A stretch of 64,000 nt of DNA, from assembly GCA_029747015.1 (NCBI GenBank), contig JAKOGI010000442.1:452501-516500 (forward strand), given 5' to 3'. The stretch is from Carnegiea gigantea. Taxonomy: Eukaryota; Streptophyta; Magnoliopsida; Caryophyllales; Cactaceae. Within the stretch, counting starts at the first letter, position 1; each line of letters begins with the position of its first letter. This document shows positions 1 to 11,441 of this stretch, one piece after another. The translations under genes were made by a program, and so were the position numbers. Below the pieces are notes generated by a model. That model had not been told where the DNA came from. It saw only the letters and a list, made by a program, of their open reading frames with translations, and did not search any database.

Positions 1-350
1 TACTGTTATTATTTGAAACTTGGCATGGAAATCATGGGGTTGCGTTTCAAAAGTGATTTTAAATATTATTGGACCTTTATTGGGTCGGGATGGGCTATTT
101 AAAAGTTTGAGCTCGTGACCCTATTCTTAAGACGTTAATGATCTAAGTGAAAGAACCAGGCAAGGGTGGGAGGTTCACTCGTAATAGTAAGACATTATAG
201 TCTTTCTCAAGTAATTGCATACGTGGTTAGCAGTTACGTGCCATCTGGTTGACAGGCGTAGGCCAGGTTATCCACAACTGTTGAACTGATAGTAGGCCAC
301 AAACTGCATAAACGGTTAAAACTAAATTGATTGCTGGCCATGAGACCTAG
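1..350 (+). mobile_element. Element C LTR, left part (split by element A)
   Basis: Non-coding sequence that continues after element A at 17152. The last five bases, CCTAG at 346-350, are repeated at 17147-17151, so removing A rejoins this stretch to the segment that ends in an LTR-like terminus and primer site near 17662. The true start of the LTR lies outside the window. I see no gene in it. The plus orientation is inferred from the primer site and gag downstream. Confidence 0.72.
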
Positions 351-3300
351 TGTAACACCCCCACCCATAGGGTTAGGAATATTAACGATTTCTTAAATCC
401 TACTTAAATTCTGGGGCAAAATAGATAGAGTTCCGCCTTAAAATGAGCTAAAACCAGGCTTCTACCCTTACCATAGGTTCCTGCATTCGATAAACGCACA
501 AACATATATTTGTAACTCAACGGCTATATGCCGGAAATCATAACTGTACGGGCAACACACCCAGAGTATACCAAGAATAAGATTCAACAAATAGAAAGAA
601 AATAAAAGTACAACTAAACTGATCACACATCCAGAGTACTGGGGTTTACATTGCAAAAGAAAATGAGCAACTCCAGCTAAAAGACGACTGATAGTTCAGA
701 TGGTCCGCTCACATGGCCATATAGAGCGACTTCCAGACAATATTCATTTCATAGCTTTAGTTAGCTTACATGTACTCAAGAACTTAAATTACATCACAAT
801 ACGTTACTAAGTTCATAATTTAACGTACAAAACGTATAAATCTACTTCTAGAGCAACAACGTGGACTCTACCTCGGCTTACATGAACCCACTTTTACCTG
901 TCATTTTAGGGACATAGGGAGAAAGGGAAAAGACATGGGGATGAGCTACCACATGCTAAGTGAATGATTTCTAAACTGCAGAAAACAAAATAGTTGCACA
1001 TCATACTTTAGGTAGCACATATACACAATCTAATATATAATATCATATAATAAGCATGTAGGGTCTTCCACATTTGTCATCACCTCAATGACCTCTCTAG
1101 CATGATGGTAACCCTATTCTCCTTCTAATTCACTTGCAAGGTACCTAACTTGGCTGACCTAAGCCTCTTGTAGCTTAGTAGTGGTAATTCCATGTTATAT
1201 CACCATAACATCACATGATATAAGCATAACGTCACATAACATGCACACAGGATTCGTTAATAAGCTATCTCACGCAACAATTCACGTATCGGATGCAATA
1301 GAGCACTTAGTCCACATATAAACACCCATTGTCAAGGAGTTTAAACAAAATGACCAAGTGAGACTCCTTTTTGTAAGAAAGTAAGATTAATGCATATCGC
1401 TTAAATCAATGAAAATTCTTATAAAACTGCCGTTCTGCACTTGGCAGATGATCGAAACTCAATAAAAACTCTTTTCATAAAGATATGCACCTTTTCAGAT
1501 CTTTACACCATCATCACCCTCGAATGAGGCATTTGTATCACATAACACGTGCAAATCGTTTTCATAGGCATCAAAATCTCATATTTGTGTTGGGTCCGGG
1601 TGAGGCCGTCACTCACGTTCCATCGTACCAGTGGAATTGTTACTCACATTTCGCATTATCCCCAGGGCAATTAATGGACCATTATCTTCGCCAGGGTCTT
1701 CTAGGGTTCCCACTCTGGGTCTATCTCCCTAGGCATTAGGGTCCCTGCAAACCGGGTCTGCTCCCTAATAATTTGTCCAAGCATTTAGCGCATTCTCCTA
1801 CCCCAAAACATTTTAGATGCCTCTCACATCAAATGCACTTGCATTACAACTTTCATTGAATCACGATAATGACATTCTTAATTTGAAGAGGCTAGAAGCC
1901 TTAATGATTTCAAATCGATTTAGAAAGCATAAAACCTCTTATTTGGTGCAATATGCCCAAAACGTGTTAATGTCTACATATTCATTCACTCTTCATGACA
2001 GGTGATATGGAAACTCATTTTTAGACGTCGATACTTGACTTCACACATAAGCATTTTGACTTTCCAATGATTTAGATGCAAATCGCTCATCTCATGACGT
2101 AAAATTCTATGCATTCAAATGAAACATCACATGAGTTATAAACAGGGCTCATGACGTTTAGTTTTAGCTCACTCTTACCAAACGAATGGCCTAACACTCC
2201 CTGTTGACCGCAAGACTTATCGTGCTAGCCACATCAAGCAATCATTTACTCACTTATCAACACACGGCTTTAAACATGTTGAAAACATACTTATTTGTGA
2301 TTCATATTACTTCCCAACTCAATAGTTCACTTCCGTGATTTCTGAAAACATTCACGACATGATTTTAAACTTAAATGAACTTGACATTTAGATTTGATGA
2401 ACGCTTAGTCAAAAGGGACTATTTTAGGTATATTTTAAGGTTCATTCTAATGCAAACCACATATCCGTTCAAATAGGCCTACGTAACATAATTTAAGGAC
2501 AGCAAAACAATCGGTCATTTAACTATGGCCTTGGGATTACATTTAGGGTGAATCAAGCAATTTTCATTCATGAACATCTCCGTAACTCACGCATTAATTA
2601 GTTAAGACACGTACATAGCCAAGCAGCCGGCTGGCTATAGACACGTTAATTTTGGCATAAACGTGGTTTATACAAGCACACATAGCACATATGCAAACCC
2701 AAGGTTAACAACTAATATTCTTTTTTCAACTAAAGAAAATCAACCTAGCATCACATTTATAACACAACATTACACTCCACAATTCATGGAGTTTCACACA
2801 ACCTGAACGCCCTCCTCAAAGCACTAACCACAATTGTCCTCAAAACCATCTCAGCTCAACCTAAATGATTCATCGATTACTTACAGTTTCTTAATTTGTT
2901 ACAGTTTCAACCTAACTACTAAATCGGCTATCACAAATATTTCAAAAACATTTGCAAGTTAATAGTGGGTTTAGGGATCGAGAACCACCCACCAGGACTC
3001 CGAGCTTAAGGACCCGTTCTAAGGGCTTTTGGGCTCGATTTAGATACTTCAAAACTAGGATTTCGACTCTCTTGCTACTGTCACACCTAACCTATGCGAA
3101 CAAACCCCAATTTGCCCTAATCTGCCTATTTACCGCAAATTGGAACCCCTAAACCCTCACTTTGGTTGCTCCTTGACCTAAAATAACCTTAGATTTATAG
3201 TGGAGGATGGGAATGACGTGGCTATAGCGGATCTAGCAGATGCTCAGTGCCTCGGGGTTGACAGAGAAGACCACGAACATGGGTGATATGGGCCTGGATT

Positions 3301-3838
3301 CCCTGTGGGTGGCTGCGACTAGGGACGACCATCTGGTTGCGAGCCAGGGTGGCGTCACCACCGTCGCCGCCTCGCCTCTGCTCGCTCTCTCTCTCTCTCT
3401 CTCTCTCCTCCCCTGGTTGGTCACCGGGGAGGGGTCGCAAGGAACCAGAGGAACCCCCGGTGCGTGCATGAAGAAGAAGAAGGCTTCGGCCCCCCTTTTT
3501 GTGTCATTTTTCCTTTTCTTTTTTTTTTTGTTGGTAGTTTAATCACACTTGTTAAACCTGGTTTGGTCCTGAATTATCTGATTCTGCTAATCTTGGCCCT
3601 ACATGCCTTTGTACAATTTAGTAATTTCATGTTATTATGGCTTGGCTAATTTCTAATGAGTTCACTAATTTCATGAAATCGCATAATTAAACAAGAAAAA
3701 TTAATAAAAATTACTCAGATAATTATTACACCCAATTATCATGCAAAGATTAGTCTAATATAGCTAACTCAATCAAGTAAGTTAATAAAAATAGTAACTT
3801 AAATGATTAGCCTAAGGTTGAAAACACCGGTTGTTACA
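351..3838 (-). mobile_element. Element A, 3' LTR (LARD-like, 3.49 kb)
   Basis: Long terminal repeat beginning TGTAACACCC and ending GTTGTTACA on the plus strand. It matches 13787-17146 over its whole length with scattered substitutions and small indels. A polypurine tract lies just outside the right edge and CCTAG just outside the left edge, which makes this the 3' LTR of a minus-strand element. It contains a CT microsatellite at 3385-3407 and T-rich runs near 3520, but no convincing gene. Short open frames around 3222-3542 only run through the CT repeat. Confidence 0.94.
3385..3407. repeat. (CT)n microsatellite in A 3' LTR
   Basis: About 11 uninterrupted CT units. The matching place in the other A LTR (16664-16716) is more than twice as long, so the tract has changed length since insertion. 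Confidence 0.95.
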
Positions 3839-3855
3839 TTCTTCCCCCCTTAAAA
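3839..3855 (-). other. Element A polypurine tract
   Basis: On the minus strand this reads TTTTAAGGGGGGAAGAA and directly abuts the TGTAACA start of the 3' LTR. It is the expected plus-strand primer of an LTR retrotransposon. The bases before it resemble the end-of-pol sequence seen next to the polypurine tracts of elements H and G. Confidence 0.88.
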
Positions 3856-4988
3856 GAATTTCATCTTCAAAATTCCGAATTTTACAATTCAGTCAAGCGC
3901 AAGATGCACACATGTACTATGACTTAGACGATAGGATTCCAAAAGGTTTCATTTTGCAATCAACTGTATCTTTTAAATCAAAAAAGGGCTTGGTATCGAG
4001 TTTCCTCCTTGCTAATCCTCTTCAGGCGTCTACTCACTCTATTTAGGCGTCGAGGATGTCGAAGAGGGCAATTGAGTTGGCATAGATACCCTTTTCAAGA
4101 TCACATTAGGACAAGGGTTAAACAAGAACCACTTTACACAGAAACACATAAGTTGACACCTGAGGACCCTTTTTATACATGCCAACTAGTGGACCTAGTG
4201 GTACTAGTGAAGGTCGAGTCAAGGTATGCAGCTACATCAAATCCATCCCGAGGCATGAAGGAATCAAATCATTTTAGGATTAAGTCAATCGATTAGGAAT
4301 TCTATATCATCATGAAATAGAAAGGGCATTGCATAGCGTCACGCAACATCACACAACATTATATGAGCAACGACAATAAACAAGAGCAACACATAAGTTC
4401 GCAACAATGTCGCACTTTGGAATCAAGCATAATCCACGAAGTTAGTCCACATTTCACTATATATGGGGCACGTGATTGGGTAACTAATGCGGTCATCAAT
4501 TACTAAGCATAGAACAACTTGGGGAATATGATCCAATAGTAGATTAATGACAGGGTAGGTTTCCGACGCTTCTTATACGTACATTGTTTAAAGGGGGTGA
4601 TGAGGTTGGGTGGGTGTAAGGTCACTACTCCTAACGATACACATACAACATGTTTAATAATTTAGCCACCCAAGGAAGTCTTTTTCAACTAGGAATCGCC
4701 ACTGAAGCGGTCACTAATTCCTATATGTAATGGGATGTGGTATGGCAAGTAGCATAAGAGTTAGCAAGGTAGTAATTTAAAGGTCCAAACTGATGCTCCC
4801 TCTTATACATACGAATGCAATCATCCTAATGAAGGATATTCCACCAACAGGTATAGTTACACGAGCAATAATAGGCACGGCGATTACATTAGCTTAATCA
4901 CAATGGTTTACCTAATGTAAAGCTCTACCCTCAAGTTTCCATATGGAGTTAGTTTCTCTCTAAGTCATGAAGCCATGTAGGTAAATTG
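3856..4988 (-). mobile_element. Element A non-coding interior, 3' part
   Basis: Interior of element A between its polypurine tract and the inserted element B. It has no gag, protease, reverse transcriptase or integrase signature on either strand. Together with 11442-13786 it makes about 3.5 kb of non-coding interior. Confidence 0.8.
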
Positions 4989-4993
4989 ACATG
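4989..4993. repeat. Target-site duplication of element B (ACATG)
   Basis: ACATG immediately before the left B LTR; an identical copy follows the right LTR at 11437-11441. Confidence 0.93.
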
Positions 4994-6148
4994 TGATGCA
5001 GGAGCTCAATAAGAACTCAAGCTAATAGCTTCCTTAATTTGAATTGTAAGAAAGCAAGATAAATGACAGAATGTAGGAGTAGGATATGTATGGGATAAAG
5101 GTCTGAACCACCACCCAAACTATTCAAGATCCACCCTATAATTCATAAAGGTTAAACCCCCAGAATTAAATTAAAGGAACCACTCATATAATAAGCTAAA
5201 AACTCAGATCGTTAAGAGATATTTTTTAGAGCGATAATGGTGTATTTCTGCATTTAACTTCAAATGCCTTACAACAGCAAGCAAGAGGCCCTTTTAAATA
5301 GCCCAGCAATCTAGTTTCCCGCCTAAGGAGTTTCCTTAGTGCTTAGGAAACCTGAATCTAGTTTAATTAGAATCAGGATCACGCTAGTTAATTATAAAAA
5401 ACCCGAGCCAGTTAATTTGAGATCAAAATACATTAATTCATCATTAACTTAACTCAGCAACTAGGTAGCTCCACTTGCACATGACTGGAAAGAGAAAAGG
5501 CTGCTGATGTGAGGTATTCCAATCAGAAAAGTGCTAGTGATTACCTTTTGATTTGACTAAGCAAGTGGCCTGGCAGGGGGTAAGCTCCCTGTATGTGTTC
5601 TTGGCAGCTTAAACAACAAAGCAAACAAGCAGGTAGCTGATCAAGTCTTCTGTTTGAAGCAAAAATGATTGTAAAGTCAAAATAGACTGTTTTGACTCAG
5701 AACAACCCGGGTAATACCAATTTTATGCTGGTTGTTTCTTTGAGCTAGACCTGATTTAGGATTGATCTTACTGCATAGGCGACTTCATCAGGATGTCAGG
5801 GATCCCGCCCCAACAAAGAAATCTTGCTTAAATCAGTTAGAGATACTAGAAACAAACTCATCTTTCAAACCGGGCAGAAAAGAGCTCTATCTAGACAAGG
5901 TGCTGTTTGAGCTCAATGTACAGAATGCTTGAATTGGTCATAAAAAATGGAGTTATATCTTAAAAAGGGGGCTTCTCAGGGAGTCCAAAAAAGTAGGGTT
6001 ACCCTAGGAGAAGTACTGTGAAGCCTTCAAGGGTGCCAACTAAGATGTTGCTCCATGCCGGATGAGTGAGGGAAAACAAAGACAATAGAACAGTGTTTAA
6101 GAGTTCTTACCCTTTCCCTCAAGAGTAATGGTACACTAATATGCATCA
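4994..6148 (-). mobile_element. Element B, 3' LTR
   Basis: Begins TGATGCAGGAGCTC and ends TGCATCA. It pairs with 10264-11436; over the first few hundred bases about nine in ten positions agree by eye. It follows pol on the minus strand and is preceded there by a purine-rich tract. No gene seen. Confidence 0.95.
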
Positions 6149-6162
6149 GCCTCCCTTTCTTC
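6149..6162 (-). other. Element B polypurine tract
   Basis: Minus strand reads GAAGAAAGGGAGGC directly against the 3' LTR; expected priming site for second-strand synthesis. Confidence 0.8.
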
Positions 6163-6600
6163 AAGAGGATTTGTCCTCAAATCCGACGGGTCTTCAAAAT
6201 AGTCTTCCACATTAGGGCTTAAATCACCCACATTGAAGGTAGCTGAGATAGCCATATCTCTAGGTAACTGAAGTTTGTATGCATTGTCTCCTATCGTTTT
6301 AGTGACCTTGAAGGACCATCACCTTTGGCCATGAGTTTATTCTTCCTCCTAGAAGGAAGTTTTTCTTTCCTTAAATGCAGCCACACCAGGTCACCTGGAT
6401 TGAACTCTATGTTCTTTCTATGTTTGTTGGCTCTCTCTTTGTAAGCTACATTAGTCTTTTCAATCTGAGCCCTAATCTTCTCGCGTAGTTTCTTCATCCC
6501 CTAGCCCTCTCCTCAGCCTCATAGCTTACCCTTGCAGGAATAGGCAGCAGATCAACAAATGTAAGAGAGTTTATACTATATACACACTTAAAAGTCCATA
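6163..6600 (-). pseudogene. Element B integrase C-terminal part (broken)
   Basis: C-terminal end of a Ty3/gypsy polyprotein. The clearest stretch (6497-6291) carries a charged helix followed by NPGDLVWLHLRKEK, the SH3-like segment that ends plant gypsy integrases. Related coding continues in other frames toward 6170. Just upstream (about 6500-6600) a frame reads SLTFVDLLPIP, which in complete elements follows the integrase core. It is joined almost directly to residues that should precede that core, so the catalytic domain is absent. No chromodomain is visible. A pseudogene. Confidence 0.85.
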
Positions 6601-6866
6601 CTTACATCCTCCTAAGGCTGAACAGGTATAGGCACTGGTGTATGAAGGCCTTGGAGAAACTGACTTTTTGCTTTACGGCATACAAAATAGGCTGAGACCA
6701 CCCTGTGAACATCTCCCCCCATCCCGGGCCAGTAGAAATGTTCCTTGAGAATGTCAAGAGTCTTGTTGAAGCCAAAATGACTAGCTAAGGCCCTTCCATG
6801 TGCTTCCTTAACCAGCAGTTCTCTCTTAGGGCATTTGGTCACACAGAGCTTATTTCTCTTGAACAT
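6601..6866 (-). pseudogene. Element B integrase N-terminal zinc-binding part
   Basis: An open stretch of about 84 codons with the integrase N-terminal pattern: HGRALASHFG, then HFYWPGM, then YFVCRKAK. The HHCC zinc site is damaged, because the first cysteine of the CxxC pair is tyrosine. Past VPIPVQP a stop interrupts the frame. Within about 15 residues the D,D,E core should begin, but the sequence jumps to the post-core region. The enzyme that would join element DNA to the chromosome therefore cannot be made from this copy. Confidence 0.88.
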
Positions 6867-7500
6867 AAAACCCTCCTAGATGGTGTAGGGACTAGCCTTT
6901 AAATCTCCTTGCATGATCTCCTTGAACTCTGGATCTTCTCTGTGGAGTTCCTAAATGAACTAAAATCTAAGAGTTTTAGCATTCAAAACTGACAGTAGGG
7001 CATACCTTCTAGAAAGAGCATCTGCCATAATATTCTCCTTGCCACTCTTGTGCTTGTAAGTGAAATTAAAGGATTACAAGAACTCCACCCACTTGACATG
7101 TCTAGGGTTCAGCTTGTGTTGGCCATTAATGTACTTAAGAGCCTGATGATTTGAACATAATACAAATGGCTTAGGCTTGAGATGGTGACCCCAATGAGTT
7201 AAAGCCCTCACTATGGTGTAAAATTCCTTGTCATAGGTGCTGTAATTACACCTAGAGCCATTAAGCTTTTCACTGAAATAGGCAATGGGTCTCTTGGACT
7301 ATAGTAGGACAGCTCTGATTCCAACCCCACTGGCATCACATTCCAATTCAAACAGGTCTTTAAAGTTTGAGAGTGCTAGAATTAGTGATTAGCATAGCTT
7401 CTGCTTGATTACTGCAAAGGCTCTCTGGGCAGCTTTGGCCCACTCGAAGGACCCCTTCTTCATACACTCAGTAATAGGAGTCATGACAAAACTGAAGTCT
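6867..7500 (-). pseudogene. Element B RNase H and connection to integrase (broken)
   Basis: The minus strand, read in pieces, encodes the RNase H domain that removes RNA from the RNA-DNA hybrid. ECDASG carries the first catalytic Asp (about 7330-7350), YDKEFY the Glu (about 7220-7240), and ADALSRR the last Asp (about 7010-7030). The middle Asp motif reads CSNHQAL near 7160, a D-to-N change. Several stop codons break the frame. It lies directly downstream of the reverse transcriptase. Confidence 0.85.
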
Positions 7501-8340
7501 TAATGAATCTTCTGTAAAAAGAAGCTAAACCATGAAGCTTCTTACCTCTATGACTGTGGTGGGTTGGGGTCAAGTCTGGACTGCCTTAACTTTGCTAGGA
7601 TCAACATGGATCCCCTGTGCTAAAACCACATACCCTAGAAAGGTGAGTTGTAGGGTGAAAACTTCACATTTCTCTAATTTTGCATAAAGCTGATGATTTC
7701 TCAAAACTCCGAAAACTTGTTCTAAGTGTTACCTATGTTCTTCTTCATGTCTACTATATACCAGGATATCATCAAAATAAACAAAAAAAAAAAAAAAGCC
7801 AATGAAAGGTTTTAACACCTCATTCATCAATCTCATAAAGGTACTAGGAGCATTTGATAAACCAAAGGGCATCACAAGCCACTCATACAACCCTTGTTTA
7901 GTTTTAAATGTTGTCTTCCGCTCATCTCCCTCTCTCATTCTGATTTGATGATAGCCACTCCTTAAGTCAATCTTGAAAAATGCATTAGAACCATGCAGTT
8001 CATCTAACATATTATCAAGTCTAGGAGTAGGATACCTGTACTTGATAGTAATATTATTGATAGCACAGTTGTCTATGCACATTCTCATTGTTCCAACCTT
8101 CTCAGGTACAAGCAAAACTGGAATAGAACATGGACTCATGCTCTCTCTGATATATGCCCTATCTATAAGCTCTTAGACATGCTTCTGTAACTCCTTGGTC
8201 TCCGTAGGATTACACCTATATGCTGGTTTATTAGGTAAGGCAACCCTAGGTAGTAAATTAATATGATGTTCCATTCCCCTGATGGGAGGTAATCCAGGAG
8301 CTAAATCTTCAGGGAATACATCCCTAAACTCATGAATAAG
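7501..8340 (-). pseudogene. Element B reverse transcriptase (broken)
   Basis: Ty3/gypsy reverse transcriptase, which would copy element RNA into DNA in the virus-like particle. The longest open part is 8139-7729. It shows [29 protein letters not shown] and the catalytic box YFDDILVYS at 7768-7779. The coding sequence enters from about 8340 (PGLPPIRG, YRCNPTE) with a stop near 8175. A 15-base A run on the plus strand (7783-7797) encodes five phenylalanines just before the catalytic box and looks like slippage. The gypsy assignment is secure; I do not assign a named lineage. Confidence 0.92.
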
Positions 8341-8439
8341 GGACTAAATAAGGGGATCCAAAGGTGTCTCTCCCTCTTCTTTTTCCAACACAAGTAGGGC
8401 ATAAACTATTTCACCCTTACTTATAGACCTTGTTTCACT

Positions 8440-8836
8440 TAAGAACAATGCTTTCTTACTTGTGTTTCACTTCCCTGAGCTAGGCAGAATATGTTTGACT
8501 TGATTATGAGGTAAAGGAACTAAAGTGTAACTTCAACCTTTAATCTTAAGGGAGTAAGTGTTGACTTACCATAATGGATAGCTCCCTTATCAAACTACCA
8601 TGGCCTACCAGCAGCATATGGCAGGCATCCAAAGGTAACACATCACATAGTACCTTATCTTTCAGGTTCCCAATTGCAAAATAAACTAGAGGTTGTTTAG
8701 TAACATGAACCTCATTCCCTTTCTTAAGCCACTAAAGTGAATATGGCTTAGGATGTGTGACAGTAGGTAGTTTATGCTTGTCAACTAAGTGATTTGAGGC
8801 TACATTGGTACAGCTACCCCTATCAATTATTAAACT
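8440..8836 (-). pseudogene. Element B retroviral-type protease (degenerate)
   Basis: Between gag and reverse transcriptase the minus strand reads LIIDRGSCTNVAS at about 8797-8836, followed by HPKPYSLWWL, VHVTKQ and CDVLPLDACHMLL. This order matches the aspartic protease of plant gypsy elements, which cleaves Gag-Pol; the active-site Asp is kept but the next Gly is Arg. The reading frame differs from that of the adjacent gag, so the polyprotein is frameshifted. Confidence 0.78.
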
Positions 8837-10209
8837 ACATACCTTTCCTTGGATAGTGCACTAAGAATGAAAGATTTGCTCTCTCTCTGGCTCTCCTCCT
8901 TGGATCCCTCCACATCATGCAGTATCCTCTTGAGCAATAGAAATTCTCTAACATTAAGAGGCAGAACAGTGGTCTCTTCCTCCACTTCTTCTTCCCCTTC
9001 ACTGGATTCAAGGTTGATCTGGTGAATCTCTTCTATCTCTCTAATTGTAAGGGCCCTTCTGTTTGGACAATCAGCTTGGAAATGTCCATAGCTCTGACAT
9101 TTAAAACAGCTCTTACCATCAAGCTTCTTAGGAAACTGTCTCGACAATCCCCTTCCCCTTGTCAGGTACCTTACTGCCTTTAGAAATAGTTTCAGTCTTA
9201 AAGAGGGATGGTAACTTGACTTGGGGACTTGGTCGAGGGTAGGATCCAGTAAAGACCCTCTTATTCTTAGCATGTTTCTCTACTTTGATGGCAAATTTGC
9301 AAATGTCTTCAATGGACCAATAAGGTTGGAGTTCAACCTTCTTAGAAATATTAGGGTTAAGCCCTCTCAAGAACCTCACTATGGTCTGCTGCTCTTCTTG
9401 TTCCATACCACTTCTGATATGGAGCTATTCAAACTCACGGATATATTCCTCCGCACTCATCCTTCTCTAACTTAGAGATGACACCGTAAGATACAGTTCA
9501 TGCTTGTAGTTGTCAGGCAAGAATCTCTTGTGCATGAGCTTCTTCAACTTGGACCAGGTTCTAACCCTAGTTCTCCCTTCCCTGTCTGTTTGTCTCTTGG
9601 TATTTTCATACCAAAGGGAAGCATACTTTTTGATTTTGAGGACAACAACTTTGGAAGCTTTATCCTTAGAATACTCCTTAATGTCAAAAAACCTCTGAAG
9701 GGTATGAATCCACTCAAGGTAGTGGTCTGGATTCAGGGTTCCCTCAAATTTTGGGGGATCAATCCTCATGTCCCTCATATCATCTTCTTTAGCTGGCCTT
9801 CTCCTTCTCCTAGGTGAGTGCTCATCTTGAGATAAAGATGAGTGAGTAGGAATAGGATCATCCCTAGGGGTTTATGTCCTCTTCTCTTTCTCCCTCCAGG
9901 GTCATCCCTGAACCTAGCAAGGACTTCATCTAGTCTAGTGGTGATGTTGGTGGCCTCAATGGATAGGGAATTGAAATCTCTTTGCAACTATTGAATTGGA
10001 TTTCCCCTGCCTAACTCTCTGGCTTCCTCCAAAGTGAGACCTTTGGGAAATTTTGGGACAGGAGGATCAATTTCTTCCCTGGCAAACATGTAAGGGTTCT
10101 TAGATTCAGGAAATTGAGGTATTTTGCAGCTGACTATATCTTTTAGACTGTAGGTTCTTTGAGGAGTTAAGGGAACCATGTTTCTAGGAAGAGTGTTGCT
10201 TAAGATCAC
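8837..10209 (-). pseudogene. Element B gag (broken)
   Basis: Capsid/nucleocapsid gene in several frames. An N-terminal piece (10209-9988) ends at a stop and continues at 9987-9775. The capsid region (9778-9467) has IDPPKFEGTLNPDHYLEWI and RTWSKLKKLMHKRFLP. The next piece (9406-9128) has EEQQTIVRFLRGLNP. The nucleocapsid piece carries a complete CCHC knuckle, CFKCQSYGHFQADC, at 9067-9108, followed by a Glu-rich tail. At least one stop and about three frame changes are needed to read through. The start at 10209 is only about 55 bases from the 5' LTR. Confidence 0.9.
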
Positions 10210-10243
10210 AAACTAACACTAGGAATCAGATAGAAACTCACTA

Positions 10244-10261
10244 GGTAGCACTTTGATACCA
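10244..10261 (-). other. Element B primer-binding site (initiator-Met-like)
   Basis: Minus strand reads TGGTATCAAAGTGCTACC two bases inside the 5' LTR. Its first eight bases match the common plant primer site for initiator-Met tRNA (TGGTATCAGAGC); later positions differ. Confidence 0.75.
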
Positions 10262-10263
10262 CG

Positions 10264-11436
10264 TGATGCAGGAGCTCAATTAGAACTCAAGCTAATAGCT
10301 TTCTGGATTTGAACTGTAAGGAAAGCAAGACAAATGACAGAATGTAGGAGTAGGATATGTATGGGATAAAGGTCTGAACCATCACACCAAACTATTCAGG
10401 ATCCACCCTCTAATTCATAAAGATTAAACCACTAGAATTAAATTAAAGGAACCACTCACATAATAAGCTAAAAACTCATATTGTTAAGAGAGATTTCTGA
10501 GAGCGATAATGGTGTATTTTTGCATTCAACTTCAATAGCCTTACAACAGCAAGCAGGAGGCCCTTTCAAATAGCCTAGTAATCGAGTTTCCCACCTAAGG
10601 AGTTTCCTTAGTTCTTAAGAAACCTGAATCTAGCTTAGTTACAGTAAATAGGATCAAGCTAATTAAGTACAAAAAACCTGAGTCAGCTAATTTGAGATCA
10701 AAATATATTAATTCATCATTAACTTAACTTAAAAACTAGGCAGCTCCACTTGCACATGACTAGGGAGAGAAAAGGTTGCCGATGTGAAGTGTGCTTTGCG
10801 GCCAACCTATCAGAAAAGAGCTAGTGATTACCTTCTTATTTGGCTAAGCAAGTGGCCTGGTAAGGGGTAAGCTCCTTGTGTGTGTTCTTGGCGGCTTAAG
10901 GAACCAAGCAAACAAGAAGGCAACTTATTAGGTCTTTAATTTTATACAAAAATGATCACAAAGTCCAAACAGACTATTCTGGCTCAGAACGACCTGACTA
11001 ATACCAATTTTATGCGGGTTGTTTCTTTGAGCCAGACCTGATTTAGGATTGATTTTACTACGTAAGGGACTTCATTAGGATGTCAAGAATCCCCCCTAAC
11101 AAAGAAATCATGCTTAAATTAGGTGAAGATAATGGAAACAAACTCATCTTTCGAACCGGGTAGAAAACAACTTAACTTGGACAAGGTGCTATTTGTGCTC
11201 AATGTGCAGAATGCTTGAACTAGTTATAAAAAATGGAGTTGTATCTTAAAAAGGGTGCTTCTCAGGGAGTCTAAAAGAGCAGGATTACCCCATGAGAAGT
11301 ACTGTGAGGGCCTTCAAGGGTGCCCATTAAGATGCTGCTCCAACCTGGATGAGTGAGGGAAAACATAGACAGTAGAGCAGTGTTTGAGAGTTGTTTACTC
11401 TTTCCCTTTGGAGTAATGGTACACCGATCTGCTCCA
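10264..11436 (-). mobile_element. Element B, 5' LTR
   Basis: Begins TGATGCAGGAGCTC and ends GCTCCA. Partner of 4994-6148. Flanked outside by ACATG and inside by the primer-binding site, so it is the 5' LTR of the minus-strand element. Confidence 0.95.
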
Positions 11437-11441
11437 ACATG
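11437..11441. repeat. Target-site duplication of element B (ACATG)
   Basis: Second copy of ACATG, identical to 4989-4993. Confidence 0.93.

Noticed and set aside
3222..3542. Overlapping open frames on both strands around the CT repeat
   Set aside because: They are created by the low-complexity CT/GA tract, lie inside an LTR, and are not kept in the same form in the partner LTR.
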